64,000 bases of DNA from Enterococcus casseliflavus NBRC 100478 (GTDB lineage: Bacteria; Bacillota; Bacilli; Lactobacillales; Enterococcaceae): NCBI RefSeq assembly GCF_001544095.1, contig NZ_BCPT01000001.1, positions 62,001 through 126,000 of the forward strand, read 5' to 3'. Shown here piece by piece: positions 35,047 through 43,935 of the stretch (positions are counted from its first letter, which is position 1; each line of letters opens with the position of its first letter). A program made the translations under genes and the position numbers. The notes below the pieces were generated by a model, which saw only the letters and a program-made list of their open reading frames with translations, made no database searches and was not told the origin of the DNA.

Positions 35047-35113
35047 CTGTTTCTCCTTCTCTCTATAATATAAACTTCTTCCTTTGCTATTAATTAAAAT
35101 GTGCACTTGTTAA

Positions 35114-35146
35114 CTAATATATTAGAATATTAGCATGCGCTTTCAA
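35114..35146 (-). promoter_or_regulatory. EIIC-uidA promoter with GntR operator
   Basis: TTGAAA (35141-35146) and TAATAT (35119-35124) are 16 bases apart on the minus strand. The perfect palindrome CTAATATATTAG (35114-35125) covers the -10. A weaker cre-like sequence with two mismatches lies at 35132-35145. Confidence 0.7.
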
Positions 35147-35178
35147 AGGTTGCAATAGTTTTTTTTATCTTTATTAGT

Positions 35179-35207
35179 TATACTGAAAAGACAAACTAAT
35201 ATATTAA
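35179..35207 (+). promoter_or_regulatory. gntR promoter and autoregulatory operator
   Basis: A -10-like TATACT (35179-35184) is followed by CTAATATATTAA (35196-35207), which differs by one base from the palindrome at the divergent promoter. Its place just after the expected start point suggests autorepression. Confidence 0.6.
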
Positions 35208-35226
35208 TAAAAATAGGAGACGCCAA

Positions 35227-35889
35227 ATGACTATAGCAAGCTATAAAGACGAAGCTTATCACATCATTAAAGAAAAGATTATTCGATTGGAATTATTGCC
35301 TGGGGAAAAAATCTCAAGAAAACAATTTGTGTCTATGCTGGATATCGGTGATACTCCCGTTAGAGAGGCCATTCTTCAACTGAAAAGAGAAGGGTTGTTA
35401 GTCATAAGACCTCAAAGCGGAACATTTATCTCCAAAATCAATATGCAGCAAGTTCGGGAAGCAAAATTTGTAAGAGAAAAATTAGAATCTGCTATTGTTG
35501 TTGAAGCTATTGGGATTATTGATGATGCACAAATTGAGTCCCTTCGGCAAATCGTCGAAATGCAAGAGATTTACCTAAAAAACGGCAACTCGGAAAAATT
35601 CTTTGAATTGGACGAAGAGTTTCACCAATTTTTTTACCTGGTGACCGATAAAACACATGTTTATACTTGGTTGCTGGATTTAAATGTTCATTTGAATCGC
35701 TACCGCCATTTGACCTTAAAAGTAAAAGACTTTGACTGGATGAACATCCTGCAGCAGCATTGGGATATTTATGAAGCGCTGAAAGCCAAAGATGCAGACC
35801 TTATCGCAAATTTAGTTTCTCGTCATTTAGACCTCGTTGATGAAAATTATGAAGCTGTTTATGGTGAGTTTCATGAGTACTTTGATTAA
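35227..35889 (+). CDS. GntR-family regulator, FadR/FCD type
   Basis: A 220-residue regulator. The winged helix includes 'ISRKQFVSMLDIGDTPVREAILQLKREGL'; the all-helical FCD effector domain spans residues 75-210 and has the metal/ligand pattern Asp-x3-His in 'FELDEEFHQFF' plus a later His in 'LVSRHLDLVDE'. FCD regulators such as UxuR and ExuR sense uronates. Divergence from uidA and shared operators make glucuronate or fructuronate control the best inference. AGGAGACG precedes the ATG. Confidence 0.9.
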   Translation: MTIASYKDEAYHIIKEKIIRLELLPGEKISRKQFVSMLDIGDTPVREAILQLKREGLLVIRPQSGTFISKINMQQVREAKFVREKLESAIVVEAIGIIDDAQIESLRQIVEMQEIYLKNGNSEKFFELDEEFHQFFYLVTDKTHVYTWLLDLNVHLNRYRHLTLKVKDFDWMNILQQHWDIYEALKAKDADLIANLVSRHLDLVDENYEAVYGEFHEYFD

Positions 35890-35983
35890 TTCTACGCATT
35901 TAAATCCGCAGAAATTGGATTGCTTATATGAATGGATAAAACATAATCCGCTGTTTGTCCCTAACTGCATTGATAAAGAACAA

Positions 35984-36029
35984 AGAATAAAAGACCCGTT
36001 CGGAAACTTTCCAACTGGTCTTTTATTCT
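35984..36029 (+). terminator. Terminator of gntR
   Basis: AGAATAAAAGACC pairs perfectly with GGTCTTTTATTCT; the loop region can pair further (GTTCGGAAA with TTTCCAAC). Confidence 0.75.
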
Positions 36030-36496
36030 TCTGGAATGACATGATTTATTACGTTCAATTATTCAAAAACGTTTAGGTATCATTTAGCAACGAATAATCG
36101 TCCTTGCTGTTTTGAGTAGACATAAAATGGCTAAGCACACTCTCAAAAAAAATTCATGACTTCTACCTATTGCTTAGTAAAAGTGTCTGCTACTTAATTA
36201 GGATTCAGTTTATTTCGATTTGAGTTGGGCTCACAAGATTTTGGTGAGAAAGATGTGCAACCTCCATAAAAATATTCGCGGTCTTCTAAGAATTCGTGGC
36301 TATCTTCCTTACTTCGAGTCAACGTGAGCCAATTTATTGTCAACTGTGTGTGGGCTTTCTTTCTCTTTTTACTGTGTTTATGGTTTGCAGGGATTGTCAA
36401 ACATTTATTTTCTTCCTTTCTCGGCTTCATGATTTTTTACTATGAATTTCCTATTTTCACCTCGAATGAATTAAGTCACATCAATTTAAATCGCTG

Positions 36497-36530
36497 CAAA
36501 AAAAGTGATCATGCGCTCAGCATCATCACT
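36497..36530 (-). terminator. Terminator of the nitroreductase gene
   Basis: On the minus strand AGTGATGATGC pairs with GCATGATCACT (one mismatch) around TGAGC, followed by seven T. Confidence 0.8.
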
Positions 36531-36582
36531 TTCCTGTTTTCCTAGTTCGAAAATAGAGCGGTGTAACAAGCCACAAAAAGCC

Positions 36583-37323
36583 TTATCGTTTGCTCAATCC
36601 TCTTTGATTTAAATACTCTTTCATAAATAGTCGAGGCAAGCGGGAAAAGCTGCCTATTGCTGTAGTAGACCAGGAGCGGTCCGCATTGGTTTTTGTCCGC
36701 TTCGCATAATAGCACTTTGTTTCATCATCATAGGCATGAATGATGTCTTCTTTATTACGAGAATATGTATTTTCATGATAAATTCCTTCAAATGGTATCC
36801 GTGGTTTTTTTTCATTTGTTTCAATAGGGTGACCTACAGCGATTCCAAATACAGGATAGACATAATCAGGTAAATCTAGTAGCTCAGTAATTTCGATGAT
36901 TGCATCTCGCACCCCGCCGATATAGCAAATACCTAACCCCATTGATTCCGCAGCTATCGCCAAATTTTGGGCTGCCAGAGAAGCATCAACAGCACCCACT
37001 ATTGAGGCATCAATTCCTGACAACGTTTCTGTCAAATCGATTCCTTTTGCCTCTGCCATCTTTTTTATGCGATACAAATCAGCACAAAAAACAAAAAAGT
37101 GCCCTCCCTCTGCAATAAAAGGCTGATTTCCAGCGACTGCAGCAATCTCTTTCATCAGACGTGGATCTTCAACACCGATGATTGAATAAGATTGTTGATA
37201 GCTTGCGGTCGAAGCTGCTTGAGCCGCTGCAACGAGTGTCTTGATTTCTTCCTGTGTAAGTTTTTGCTCACTAAACTTGCGAACTGATACATGATTAAGA
37301 ATCGTGCTTACTGTTTCGTTCAT
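36583..37323 (-). CDS. NfsA-like nitroreductase/flavin reductase
   Basis: A 246-residue FMN-dependent oxidoreductase. 'HVSVRKFSEQKLTQEEI' at the N-terminus is the FMN-binding 'RSxRxF' type segment, 'GAVDASLAAQNLAIAAESMGLGICYIGG' the central flavin-binding region, and 'GIAVGHP' the usual end of the core. The C-terminal extension is typical of the NfsA/FRP group that uses NADPH. It probably reduces quinones or nitro compounds. A TetR gene lies upstream on the same strand after 127 bases. Confidence 0.88.
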   Translation of the reverse strand: MNETVSTILNHVSVRKFSEQKLTQEEIKTLVAAAQAASTASYQQSYSIIGVEDPRLMKEIAAVAGNQPFIAEGGHFFVFCADLYRIKKMAEAKGIDLTETLSGIDASIVGAVDASLAAQNLAIAAESMGLGICYIGGVRDAIIEITELLDLPDYVYPVFGIAVGHPIETNEKKPRIPFEGIYHENTYSRNKEDIIHAYDDETKCYYAKRTKTNADRSWSTTAIGSFSRLPRLFMKEYLNQRGLSKR

Positions 37324-37450
37324 AATACCCTTCTTTCTCGAATAGATACATTTTCTCTCGACCTATTCTTTATTTTCACATCGTACTTGTGTGTCTTTGT
37401 CATTAGCAAAGCTTGTGAAATTACTGGATTGTTGCTTAGAAATTGGACCA

Positions 37451-38032
37451 CTACAATAAATTCTTTATCGTAATTTCAGCAATTTGTTGTGCCATCGGCT
37501 TGTTTCTCATCGAAGCATTCAAGGTTCGCAGTCCATAATAGGCATTAAGGTAACAAAGGGACAGTTCTTTGGCTGTCTTTGTCGTTTTGATCTCTCCACT
37601 AAGCAGACTTTTTTCTATATGCTTTTCAACTTCTGCCTCAAGTTCCTTTGCATGTTGTTCGGACCATAACACCACGGCTGGATCAATACTGCCTCTTTCC
37701 ATCGCTGCATTGATCAAATAACAGCCAGTGCTGTCTTCTTGAAAATCTACTTCAATTGCCCAATTCAATAATGCTGTTAATTTTTCTAAAAGCCCTTTTT
37801 CCTGATCCAATAATTGCTTTTGCTCTTGAATCCAGCGCTCATGATATACACGCAGTGTTTCTACGTATAAATCGTGCTTACTACCAAATGTGTTATAAAA
37901 GCTACCTTTCCCCAACCCTGTTTCGCGACATAGATTTTCGGTTGAACAGGCTTCATAGCCATGGGACCAAAATTCATGCATAGCAATCTTCACTGCTTCT
38001 TCCTTATTGTGTTTTTTAGGACGTCCTCGCAT
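37451..38032 (-). CDS. TetR-family transcriptional regulator
   Basis: A 193-residue repressor. The N-terminal HTH 'CSTENLCRETGLGKGSFYNTFGSKHDLYVETL' is at about residues 29-60; the C-terminal domain resembles TetR_C_16/AcuR-like members that often sit next to oxidoreductases. AAGGAGC precedes the ATG at 38032. A dyad covering its own promoter at 38061-38088 indicates autoregulation, and the nitroreductase gene downstream is a likely co-regulated target, perhaps induced by electrophiles. Confidence 0.88.
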   Translation of the reverse strand: MRGRPKKHNKEEAVKIAMHEFWSHGYEACSTENLCRETGLGKGSFYNTFGSKHDLYVETLRVYHERWIQEQKQLLDQEKGLLEKLTALLNWAIEVDFQEDSTGCYLINAAMERGSIDPAVVLWSEQHAKELEAEVEKHIEKSLLSGEIKTTKTAKELSLCYLNAYYGLRTLNASMRNKPMAQQIAEITIKNLL

Positions 38033-38060
38033 CTTTCCAGCTCCTTTTCTTTACCGATCA

Positions 38061-38099
38061 GTACATAAACAGAATATCATTTATGTACCAACCAGTCAA
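38061..38099 (-). promoter_or_regulatory. tetR promoter with inverted-repeat operator
   Basis: TTGACT (38094-38099) and TATTCT (38071-38076) are 17 bases apart. GTACATAAA (38061-38069) and TTTATGTAC (38080-38088) form a perfect 9-bp inverted repeat with a 10-base centre that spans the -10. Confidence 0.75.
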
Positions 38100-38168
38100 A
38101 TATTATTTTGAGTTTTCACCTGCCTGTCCCTTCTCTTTTACACAAATGCTATTGTTAAGCTTCATTTA

Positions 38169-38495
38169 TTAGTTTATTTCTCGTGTTTCTTTCAAAAGCT
38201 GAATGATCTCTGCCTGCTGTTTGATGATCGTATCTTGTTGCTTGATTTTAATCCAGTTTTGATCGATTTGGATAGCTGCTCCGAGATCTTTGTAACTGAG
38301 TTTGGGGATCTCCATGAACAGTCCGCGGTGAGCAGCTAAGTCATTAAAAATCTGAACAGACAGACCATCACTCAATTCATGGATCTCTTTTTCTTCAAGA
38401 TATTGGTTGATCAGGTCTTCTACAGTCAAACTCTTTTTTCGTTTCTTGCCTTGTGTACCATTCGTATTTTCGGATTTCTTGTTCGTACCAAACAT
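38169..38495 (-). CDS. Hypothetical protein with C-terminal coiled coil
   Basis: A 108-residue protein I do not recognise. The first 25 residues are polar and basic ('GKKRKKSLTVEDLINQYL'), the middle is globular, and the last 30 form a heptad-like helix ('IKIKQQDTIIKQQAEIIQLLKE'). There is no signal peptide. AAAGGAG precedes the ATG, so it is probably translated. It lies alone between the TetR gene and a long leader on the other strand. Confidence 0.6.
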   Translation of the reverse strand: MFGTNKKSENTNGTQGKKRKKSLTVEDLINQYLEEKEIHELSDGLSVQIFNDLAAHRGLFMEIPKLSYKDLGAAIQIDQNWIKIKQQDTIIKQQAEIIQLLKETREIN

Positions 38496-38739
38496 TTTTG
38501 TTCTCCTTTCGTTAGGTCATCCTTCCTCCATTTTGTGATTCTATGTCTCTTCTTCAGTGACCAAAATAAAATCGAGCGAAACCTACATGTAAATATTTTG
38601 TCACAAAATAGCATTATTATCTACATTTTATTTTTTTAACGATAAAAAAGAGGGATGAATTACGATCTGGTTTTATCTGTCTTAGAATTCCAACTTTATT
38701 TCTGCTATAATACCCTCATAAACACATAGGAGGTACTCG

Positions 38740-38769
38740 ATGAAAAAGCATTCCTCAATTGCTTTCTAG
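38740..38769 (+). CDS. Putative 9-residue leader peptide
   Basis: ATG at 38740 follows AGGAGGT by five bases, an ideal ribosome binding site, and the frame MKKHSSIAF ends at TAG. It is the first start codon after the promoter. Translation could control downstream folding in the way of attenuator or stalling peptides. No homologue is known to me. Confidence 0.4.
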   Translation: MKKHSSIAF

Positions 38770-38781
38770 GGGACGACGCCA

Positions 38782-38862
38782 ATGACAGTGACTTTGGACT
38801 ACACTTACTGCTGGGTTGTGGGCTGCCGCAACACAGTGCTTAGCACAAAACGAAAAAACTAA
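38782..38862 (+). CDS. Putative 26-residue ORF in the RNHCP leader
   Basis: A second small frame starts at 38782 after AGGGGACG and reads MTVTLDYTYCWVVGCRNT and a basic tail to TAA. It contains a Cys-x4-Cys pair. It overlaps the predicted hairpins, so it may be only a by-product of structured RNA. Confidence 0.25.
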   Translation: MTVTLDYTYCWVVGCRNTVLSTKRKN

Positions 38863-39009
38863 GCGTGGTACGGATTGCGAAATCGCATGAAGCTGGAAGC
38901 AGAAGTAATCGTTACGGACGGTGAATGTGTCCCTAGCCAAAGAAGCCTGATGAAGAACGAACGGAACCCTTTTCTCTCAAAAGAAATCATTCTTTTGGAG
39001 GAAAGCAAA

Positions 39010-39327
39010 ATGAGAAAAGATGAAAATACGACCTTTGTTTGTAAAAACTGCAGTACGCCTGTGGCACCCTTGACCAATGGTTCTTACCGCAACCATTGTC
39101 CCCAGTGTCTCTACTCGTTACACGTGGATATTCGCCCGGGTGATCGTCAAAATACTTGCCATGGCTTGATGCGACCGATTGACTATCGCCAACATTCCAA
39201 AAAAGGCTATCAGCTGCTGCATGAATGCACCCGCTGCAAAAACCAGCAGTGGAATATCGTGGCACAGGATACGCAACAGCCAGACCATTTTATTGAGTGG
39301 TTGGCTCAAACCGCTGCGTATCACTAA
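39010..39327 (+). CDS. RNHCP-domain protein
   Basis: A 105-residue zinc-ribbon-like protein. 'FVCKNCSTPV' and 'RNHCPQCLYSLHVD' supply two Cys-x2-Cys pairs, with a further 'HECTRCKNQQW' near the C-terminus; the 'RNHCP' string gives the domain its name. The function is unknown. TTTTGGAGG precedes the ATG at 39010; the frame is open back to 38875 but has no site there. The very long leader suggests post-transcriptional control. Confidence 0.85.
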   Translation: MRKDENTTFVCKNCSTPVAPLTNGSYRNHCPQCLYSLHVDIRPGDRQNTCHGLMRPIDYRQHSKKGYQLLHECTRCKNQQWNIVAQDTQQPDHFIEWLAQTAAYH

Positions 39328-39329
39328 AA

Positions 39330-39370
39330 AACCAAAGAAGACCATGCTTAAGGCTGGTCTTTTTTGGTTA
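39330..39370 (+). terminator. Terminator of the RNHCP gene
   Basis: AACCAAAGAAGACCA pairs with TGGTCTTTTTTGGTT (one mismatch), right after the stop codon. Confidence 0.8.
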
Positions 39371-39442
39371 TCAGAACAACGGACCCCTTATACCACTAAC
39401 TGCTCATAAACATTGTCGTCATAAGAAGCGCTTGCTGTAACC

Positions 39443-39493
39443 TAAAAAAACAGCCCGCTGTTTCGTCGATTGGTTGACGAAATTGCGGGCTGT
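39443..39493 (-). terminator. Terminator of the EfrAB-like operon
   Basis: ACAGCCCGC and TTTCGTC pair with GACGAAA and GCGGGCTGT in a two-part stem, followed on the minus strand by seven T. Confidence 0.9.
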
Positions 39494-39533
39494 CCTGCTA
39501 GTGTCTTCTTGATGATTTTACGTTGGTTTGCGC

Positions 39534-41303
39534 TTATTCAAAAACGAATTGATTGTGATACAGTTCCGCATAAAAGCCGTCAGCCGCCACCAATTGATGG
39601 TGATTGCCTTCTTCAATGACTTCGCCGTCCTTCAAGACAACGATGCGGTCGGCATTCAAAATCGTCTTCAAGCGATGGGCGATCACAAAACTGGTTCGTC
39701 CTTTGATCGCTTCATCCATTGCTCGTTGAATTTTCGCTTCGGTCACGGTATCAACGTTACTGGTGGCTTCATCCAAAATCAACAATTCTGGATTGGTCAA
39801 AATCGTTCGGGCAATACTCATCAATTGTTTTTGACCAGTACTGAAAAGATTGTTCTCTTCGGTGATCTCCGTGTCATAGCCTTTTTCCAACGTCATAACA
39901 AACTCATGGATATTGGCTTGTTTCGCTGCTGCAATGACTTCGGCTTCAGTCGCTTCTGGTTTCCCAAAAGCAATGTTTTCGCGAATCGTCCCTGAGAACA
40001 ACACGGATTCTTGCAAAACGATTCCCACTTGAGAACGCAGCAGATCCAAATCTAGCTCCCGGATATCGATGCCGTCAAAGGTCACAGAACCACCATTCAC
40101 ATCATAGAAGCGATTCAACAGGTTCATGATGGTCGTTTTTCCTGAACCCGTCGGCCCGACCAATGCGACCATTTCGCCTTTGTTGACTGTGATCGAGACA
40201 TCTTTTAGGACCAATTTTTGACTGTCATACCCAAAGTCCACATGATTCAAAGCAACCGCCTCTTTGATGCCCTTCACTTTGATCCCGTCTTTTGGTTTGA
40301 CCTCATCGGGTTCATCAAACATTTCATTGATTCTGCGCGCACCGGTGATCGCCAATTGAATCATGCTGTAACCAGAAGAGATCTGCATCAATGGTTGATA
40401 ATACTGCTGCGAATACTGGACAAAGGTCACAACTAATCCTAAAGCAACGGAACGTTCTAAGTCACCGTTTAATGCTAACCAGCCACCAAAGAAAATCACG
40501 ATTGCCGTGTTCAACAAGGACATCCCTTGCATCAAGGGGAAAAGCAGCCCAGAGTAGACTTGCCCTTTGTAGGTAGCTTCGCGGACTTGTTGGTTGTGGA
40601 CCAAGAAACCGTCGATGGTTTCTTCTTGCAGTCCATTGGTGATGATGATTCGTTGACCACTGATTTTTTCATCGATATAGCCGTTTAATTTTCCGACTTC
40701 ATCTTGTTGCAGATCGACATATTTGCGGGCTTTTTGGATCACGATCACCGCAATCAACACCGCAATCGGGGTAGAAGAAATCGTTGCCCATGCCAATTCA
40801 ACGTTTTGACGGAACATCATGATCAAGATTCCCACCATTAAGACTACATTGGTCAGCACTTGCAACAATGCTTGGTTCAGACTGTTTTGGATGTTATCCA
40901 AGTCACTGGTAAAACGGCTCAAAATATCACCGTCTTGATGAGAATCAAAGAATTTGATCGTCAATTTTTCCAGTTTATTAAATAAACCGATCCGCATTCT
41001 GTTGGTTGATTTCCCCACCACTTGCGTGAACAAGATACTATAAACAAAATTGGCTGCACTGGCTAAGACATAAAAAATCAACAATTTCCAAATGATCGAT
41101 AGAAAAGCTGATTTATCATCGACCCCTTGCATCAAACCACCAACATAATTCGCCAACTCTTGGAACGCTTCTCCGACAAAGACTGGCGCTTGCACTTGCA
41201 GATACGTTGCCAGAATCACCGTCACAAAAATGAATAGAAACGACCACTTGTATTGTTTTAAGTAATGGTAGAAAAATTTACTCGCTTTGAACAAATCTGT
41301 CAT
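39534..41303 (-). CDS. efrB: Heterodimeric ABC multidrug exporter, EfrB-like subunit
   Basis: A 589-residue fused exporter with six N-terminal transmembrane helices and a C-terminal ATPase. Walker A is 'GPTGSGKTT' and Walker B '[12 protein letters not shown]' with the catalytic Glu, but the signature reads 'FSTGQKQ' rather than 'LSGGQ'. This pairs with a partner lacking the catalytic Glu, as in TM287/288, LmrCD and EfrAB/EfrCD. Such pumps expel hydrophobic cationic drugs and dyes. It starts 3 bases after the partner gene. The EfrB name rests on similarity and gene order. Confidence 0.85.
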   Translation of the reverse strand: MTDLFKASKFFYHYLKQYKWSFLFIFVTVILATYLQVQAPVFVGEAFQELANYVGGLMQGVDDKSAFLSIIWKLLIFYVLASAANFVYSILFTQVVGKSTNRMRIGLFNKLEKLTIKFFDSHQDGDILSRFTSDLDNIQNSLNQALLQVLTNVVLMVGILIMMFRQNVELAWATISSTPIAVLIAVIVIQKARKYVDLQQDEVGKLNGYIDEKISGQRIIITNGLQEETIDGFLVHNQQVREATYKGQVYSGLLFPLMQGMSLLNTAIVIFFGGWLALNGDLERSVALGLVVTFVQYSQQYYQPLMQISSGYSMIQLAITGARRINEMFDEPDEVKPKDGIKVKGIKEAVALNHVDFGYDSQKLVLKDVSITVNKGEMVALVGPTGSGKTTIMNLLNRFYDVNGGSVTFDGIDIRELDLDLLRSQVGIVLQESVLFSGTIRENIAFGKPEATEAEVIAAAKQANIHEFVMTLEKGYDTEITEENNLFSTGQKQLMSIARTILTNPELLILDEATSNVDTVTEAKIQRAMDEAIKGRTSFVIAHRLKTILNADRIVVLKDGEVIEEGNHHQLVAADGFYAELYHNQFVFE

Positions 41304-41305
41304 GG

Positions 41306-43015
41306 TTACTCCTCTCCTTTCTGTGTTGCGAAGATTTCTTGATAGATGGCATTGTTATTGGCTAAAAATTCATGGCTTCCTTCACCAACCAGACGTCCAT
41401 TATCTAAAACGAAGATGCGGTCGGCTTTCACAACAGAGGCAATCTTTTGCGCGATGATGATCGTTGTCGTGTCTTTTAATTGTTTTTCAAACGCTTCGCG
41501 AACCAATTTTTCCGAACGAGCATCTAATGCACTCGTACTATCATCCAAAATCAAAATTTTCGGTTCACCGATCACTCCTCGAGAAATCGATAAGCGTTGC
41601 TTTTGCCCTCCAGAAAAATTGCTGCTGCGCTCGGAGACCGGCGCTTCAAACCCAGCGGTCAATTTTTGAATAAATTCACTGGCTTGGGCGATTTCCGTTG
41701 CGCGAGACATCTCAGATTCTGAGGCGTCTTTTTTCCCTTGCCGCAAGTTTTGGGCAATCGTTCCTGAAAAGAGGATCGCTTTTTGCAAGACAAAAGCGAC
41801 CGTTTTACGCAAGCTTTGTTCATTGACTTCTTTCAAGTCAACGCCGCCAACTCGCACGACACCTTCCGTTGGGTCAAACAAACGAGGAATCAGCTGCGCC
41901 AGTGTTGATTTGCCGGCACCAGTCGCCCCTACGATCCCAATCATTTCACCAGGTTTGATGGTAAAACTGATAGCCGTTAGGGCATTTTTTTCATCCCCAG
42001 GGTAACGGAAGCTGACGTTTTCAAAAGCGACACTTCCAGACAACTCTTGTTCTGGGACATCTTGGTATTGCAGATCCGGTTCGGTATCTAGAATCTCTTT
42101 GATCCGTTTAAGCGAAACTGCAGCCCGCGATGTCATCATCATCATCATGCCGCCGATAATGATCGCCATCATAATTTGCATCAAATAATTCATGAATGAG
42201 GCAATTCCCCCAATCAAGGTTGGATCATCTTTCGCTAGATCACTGACAAAGAAGATCGCGCCGACGACGGCTAAGTTGGCTGCCAGCATAAAGGAGGGGA
42301 TCATTACAGAGAACAGGGTTCCTACGATAATATTATGCTTCGTTAACGTTTCACTGACTTTGGAAAAGCCTTGTAGCTGGTTTTCTTCTTGAACAAAAGA
42401 TTTCACCACACGAATCCCCATCAAATTTTCTTTGGCAATCCCATTGATTTTGTCGATCAAGTTCTGGATGATCATAAAGTGTTTGCCCATCCGTGTAAAG
42501 GAGAGTGCCGTAATCACTAGGACAGCGATAATTAGTAAGACGATGATCCACCAAAGTTGCGGCATAGTTGTCATCGCCAAAATGAAGGCACCGATAAATA
42601 AGAACGGGATGCGAAACAACGATTGCAGCGAGATCATCACTAAGTTTTGAATTTGCGTGATGTCATTGGTCAAGCGCACCACTAGGTTTCCTGCCGAGAA
42701 GGTTTCGATATTACCAAATGAGAATGTCTGGATTTTCCGAAACATCTCTTCCCGAATATCGGCACTAACGCCTTGCGCCACTTTCGCAGAAAAAATCGTG
42801 TTGATAATCCCTGCAACAAGGCCTAGCAATGCTAGCCCAATCAGCTGCACACCAATTTTTTTCATTTCATCATTGTTTTCGGTAATAATTGATTCTAGCA
42901 CTTGCTGCAAGAGCTTCGGCTGCCATAATGCAGCAACGACCATTAAAATGACCGATAATAAGGCAATGCCGGTTGCCGCTTTGTACTTTTTGACATGGCG
43001 TAAGACCAGATCCAT
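41306..43015 (-). CDS. efrA: Heterodimeric ABC multidrug exporter, EfrA-like subunit
   Basis: A 569-residue half-transporter with six transmembrane helices. Walker A 'GATGAGKST' and signature 'FSGGQKQRL' are intact, but Walker B ends '[10 protein letters not shown]', with Asp in place of the catalytic Glu, and the switch reads 'IIAQKIASV', with Gln for His. These changes create the degenerate ATP site of asymmetric exporters. AAAGGAG precedes the ATG. It is first in the operon, and its partner supplies the working catalytic Glu. The name is by similarity to enterococcal EfrAB. Confidence 0.85.
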   Translation of the reverse strand: MDLVLRHVKKYKAATGIALLSVILMVVAALWQPKLLQQVLESIITENNDEMKKIGVQLIGLALLGLVAGIINTIFSAKVAQGVSADIREEMFRKIQTFSFGNIETFSAGNLVVRLTNDITQIQNLVMISLQSLFRIPFLFIGAFILAMTTMPQLWWIIVLLIIAVLVITALSFTRMGKHFMIIQNLIDKINGIAKENLMGIRVVKSFVQEENQLQGFSKVSETLTKHNIIVGTLFSVMIPSFMLAANLAVVGAIFFVSDLAKDDPTLIGGIASFMNYLMQIMMAIIIGGMMMMMTSRAAVSLKRIKEILDTEPDLQYQDVPEQELSGSVAFENVSFRYPGDEKNALTAISFTIKPGEMIGIVGATGAGKSTLAQLIPRLFDPTEGVVRVGGVDLKEVNEQSLRKTVAFVLQKAILFSGTIAQNLRQGKKDASESEMSRATEIAQASEFIQKLTAGFEAPVSERSSNFSGGQKQRLSISRGVIGEPKILILDDSTSALDARSEKLVREAFEKQLKDTTTIIIAQKIASVVKADRIFVLDNGRLVGEGSHEFLANNNAIYQEIFATQKGEE

Positions 43016-43120
43016 ATACGTACCACTCCTTTGTGTTTAGCAGAAAAGACTGCCAAAAAATTTCGGTTGCACAACAATTTACCATGGATCACGACGGGAA
43101 ACAAGCGAACAAATAAAACA

Positions 43121-43146
43121 AAAAGAGCTTTCATGAAAGCTCTTTG
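43121..43146 (-). terminator. Terminator of the MmcQ/YjbR-like gene
   Basis: AAAGAGCTTTC and GAAAGCTCTTT form an 11-bp perfect stem with only two bases between the arms; T-rich sequence follows on the minus strand. Confidence 0.75.
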
Positions 43147-43244
43147 AAAATATTACATAAATGTTGTCGAAAATAACGAATAGTAAAGGGATTATGATGA
43201 TCCTCGATACTGGTTTGATTATTTTTTGTCGCTAAATCTTTGAC

Positions 43245-43646
43245 TTACGATTCGCTGTTTTCCAGCTCACTTTTTTGTTTTTTTGTCAGCTTTTGTTTGA
43301 CTAAATCGTAGGAAACCAAAATCATTTGTTCGATGTTTTCTTCCATCAAGGCATCAGATGCCAACTTGATGGTATTCCAATGGGTCTTATTGGCATAATA
43401 CCCTGGAATGATGACGTCAGGAAATTGCTCTCGCAGCGTTTCGTTGACCTCGGGCAGATTTTTCAAAGTCAAAAACGCTGTTTCTTCTGGTTGTGGACTC
43501 ATGATCCCAAACTGCTTTCCTACTAAATCAAAGTAGATTGCATCCCAATCTTTGCGATAATAGACTTTGGCTCCCGGCAAGCCTTCCCCAAAAGCTTGAA
43601 ATCGCTGCATTTTTTGTGCAATTTTTTCTTCAATCGATGTACTCAT
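43245..43646 (-). CDS. MmcQ/YjbR-family protein
   Basis: A 133-residue protein of the YjbR/MmcQ family, a double-wing DNA-binding-like fold of unknown role. Recognisable features are 'YYRKDWDAIYFDLVGKQFG', 'LKNLPEVNETLREQFPDVIIPGYYANKTHWNTI' and the acidic/basic C-terminus. The Lys-x2-His-W cluster ('NKTHWNTI') is the family's best conserved motif. GTGGGGG lies upstream of the ATG at 43646. A TATAAT -10 is found at 43734-43739. It is single-gene. Confidence 0.8.
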   Translation of the reverse strand: MSTSIEEKIAQKMQRFQAFGEGLPGAKVYYRKDWDAIYFDLVGKQFGIMSPQPEETAFLTLKNLPEVNETLREQFPDVIIPGYYANKTHWNTIKLASDALMEENIEQMILVSYDLVKQKLTKKQKSELENSES

Positions 43647-43848
43647 TGTGTGTCCCCCACTTTCTGCTATCAAAATCGCCATTTTCTGCCTCAATTTTGA
43701 CAGATTGAATCGCTTGCTGCTCTATTTCCTACTATTATACATGGTTGTCGTGGAAAAAGGGATTTTTTATCAGTGGCATGTCGACTGATAATGACGTTAC
43801 ATGCAGCTGTAAGCGGCGTTACATTCATTCACCTTTCTCAGAGGACAC

Positions 43849-43893
43849 AAAAAAGCCCTCATCAGCGAGTAAGTTATACTCGCCAATAAGGGC
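43849..43893 (-). terminator. Terminator of the LysM gene
   Basis: GCCCTTATTGGCGAGTA pairs with TACTCGCTGATGAGGGC on the minus strand with two non-Watson-Crick pairs, followed by six T. Confidence 0.85.
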
Positions 43894-43935
43894 AATTGAT
43901 TACTAGATGTCATGGACAAGATTCATTTGAGAATC

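Larger units (their letters stand above)
35890..36582. other. Long intergenic stretch with two terminators
   Basis: About 690 bases without a convincing gene. It holds the gntR terminator (35984-36029) and the nitroreductase terminator (36497-36530). Between them is AT-rich DNA with an inverted GGCTCAC (36228-36234) / GTGAGCC (36324-36330) pair. Opposing short ORFs at 36194-36430 and 36324-36545 lack ribosome binding sites and recognisable content. It may be decayed DNA. Confidence 0.5.
38706..39009 (+). ncRNA. Long structured 5' leader of the RNHCP gene
   Basis: An extended -10 (TGCTATAAT, 38703-38711) starts a leader of about 290 nt. It carries strong local hairpins, for example GTTGTGG/CCGCAAC around 38815-38832 and TGCGA/TCGCA around 38876-38886. 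Two short in-frame ORFs with good ribosome binding sites lie in its first half. From memory, 'GACGCCAATG' and 'ACAGTGCT' resemble conserved pieces of the M-box (ykoK) magnesium riboswitch, but the 5' half does not match clearly. The type is undetermined. Confidence 0.4.

Noticed and set aside
36324-36545. 73-codon plus-strand frame with a hydrophobic segment
   Set aside because: The GTG start has no ribosome binding site and the frame runs through the nitroreductase terminator; composition reflects T-rich DNA.
38860-38900. GCGTGGTACGG considered as a T-box antiterminator
   Set aside because: It lacks the conserved T-box sequence TGGNACCGCG in full and no specifier stem or terminator follows before the RNHCP gene.
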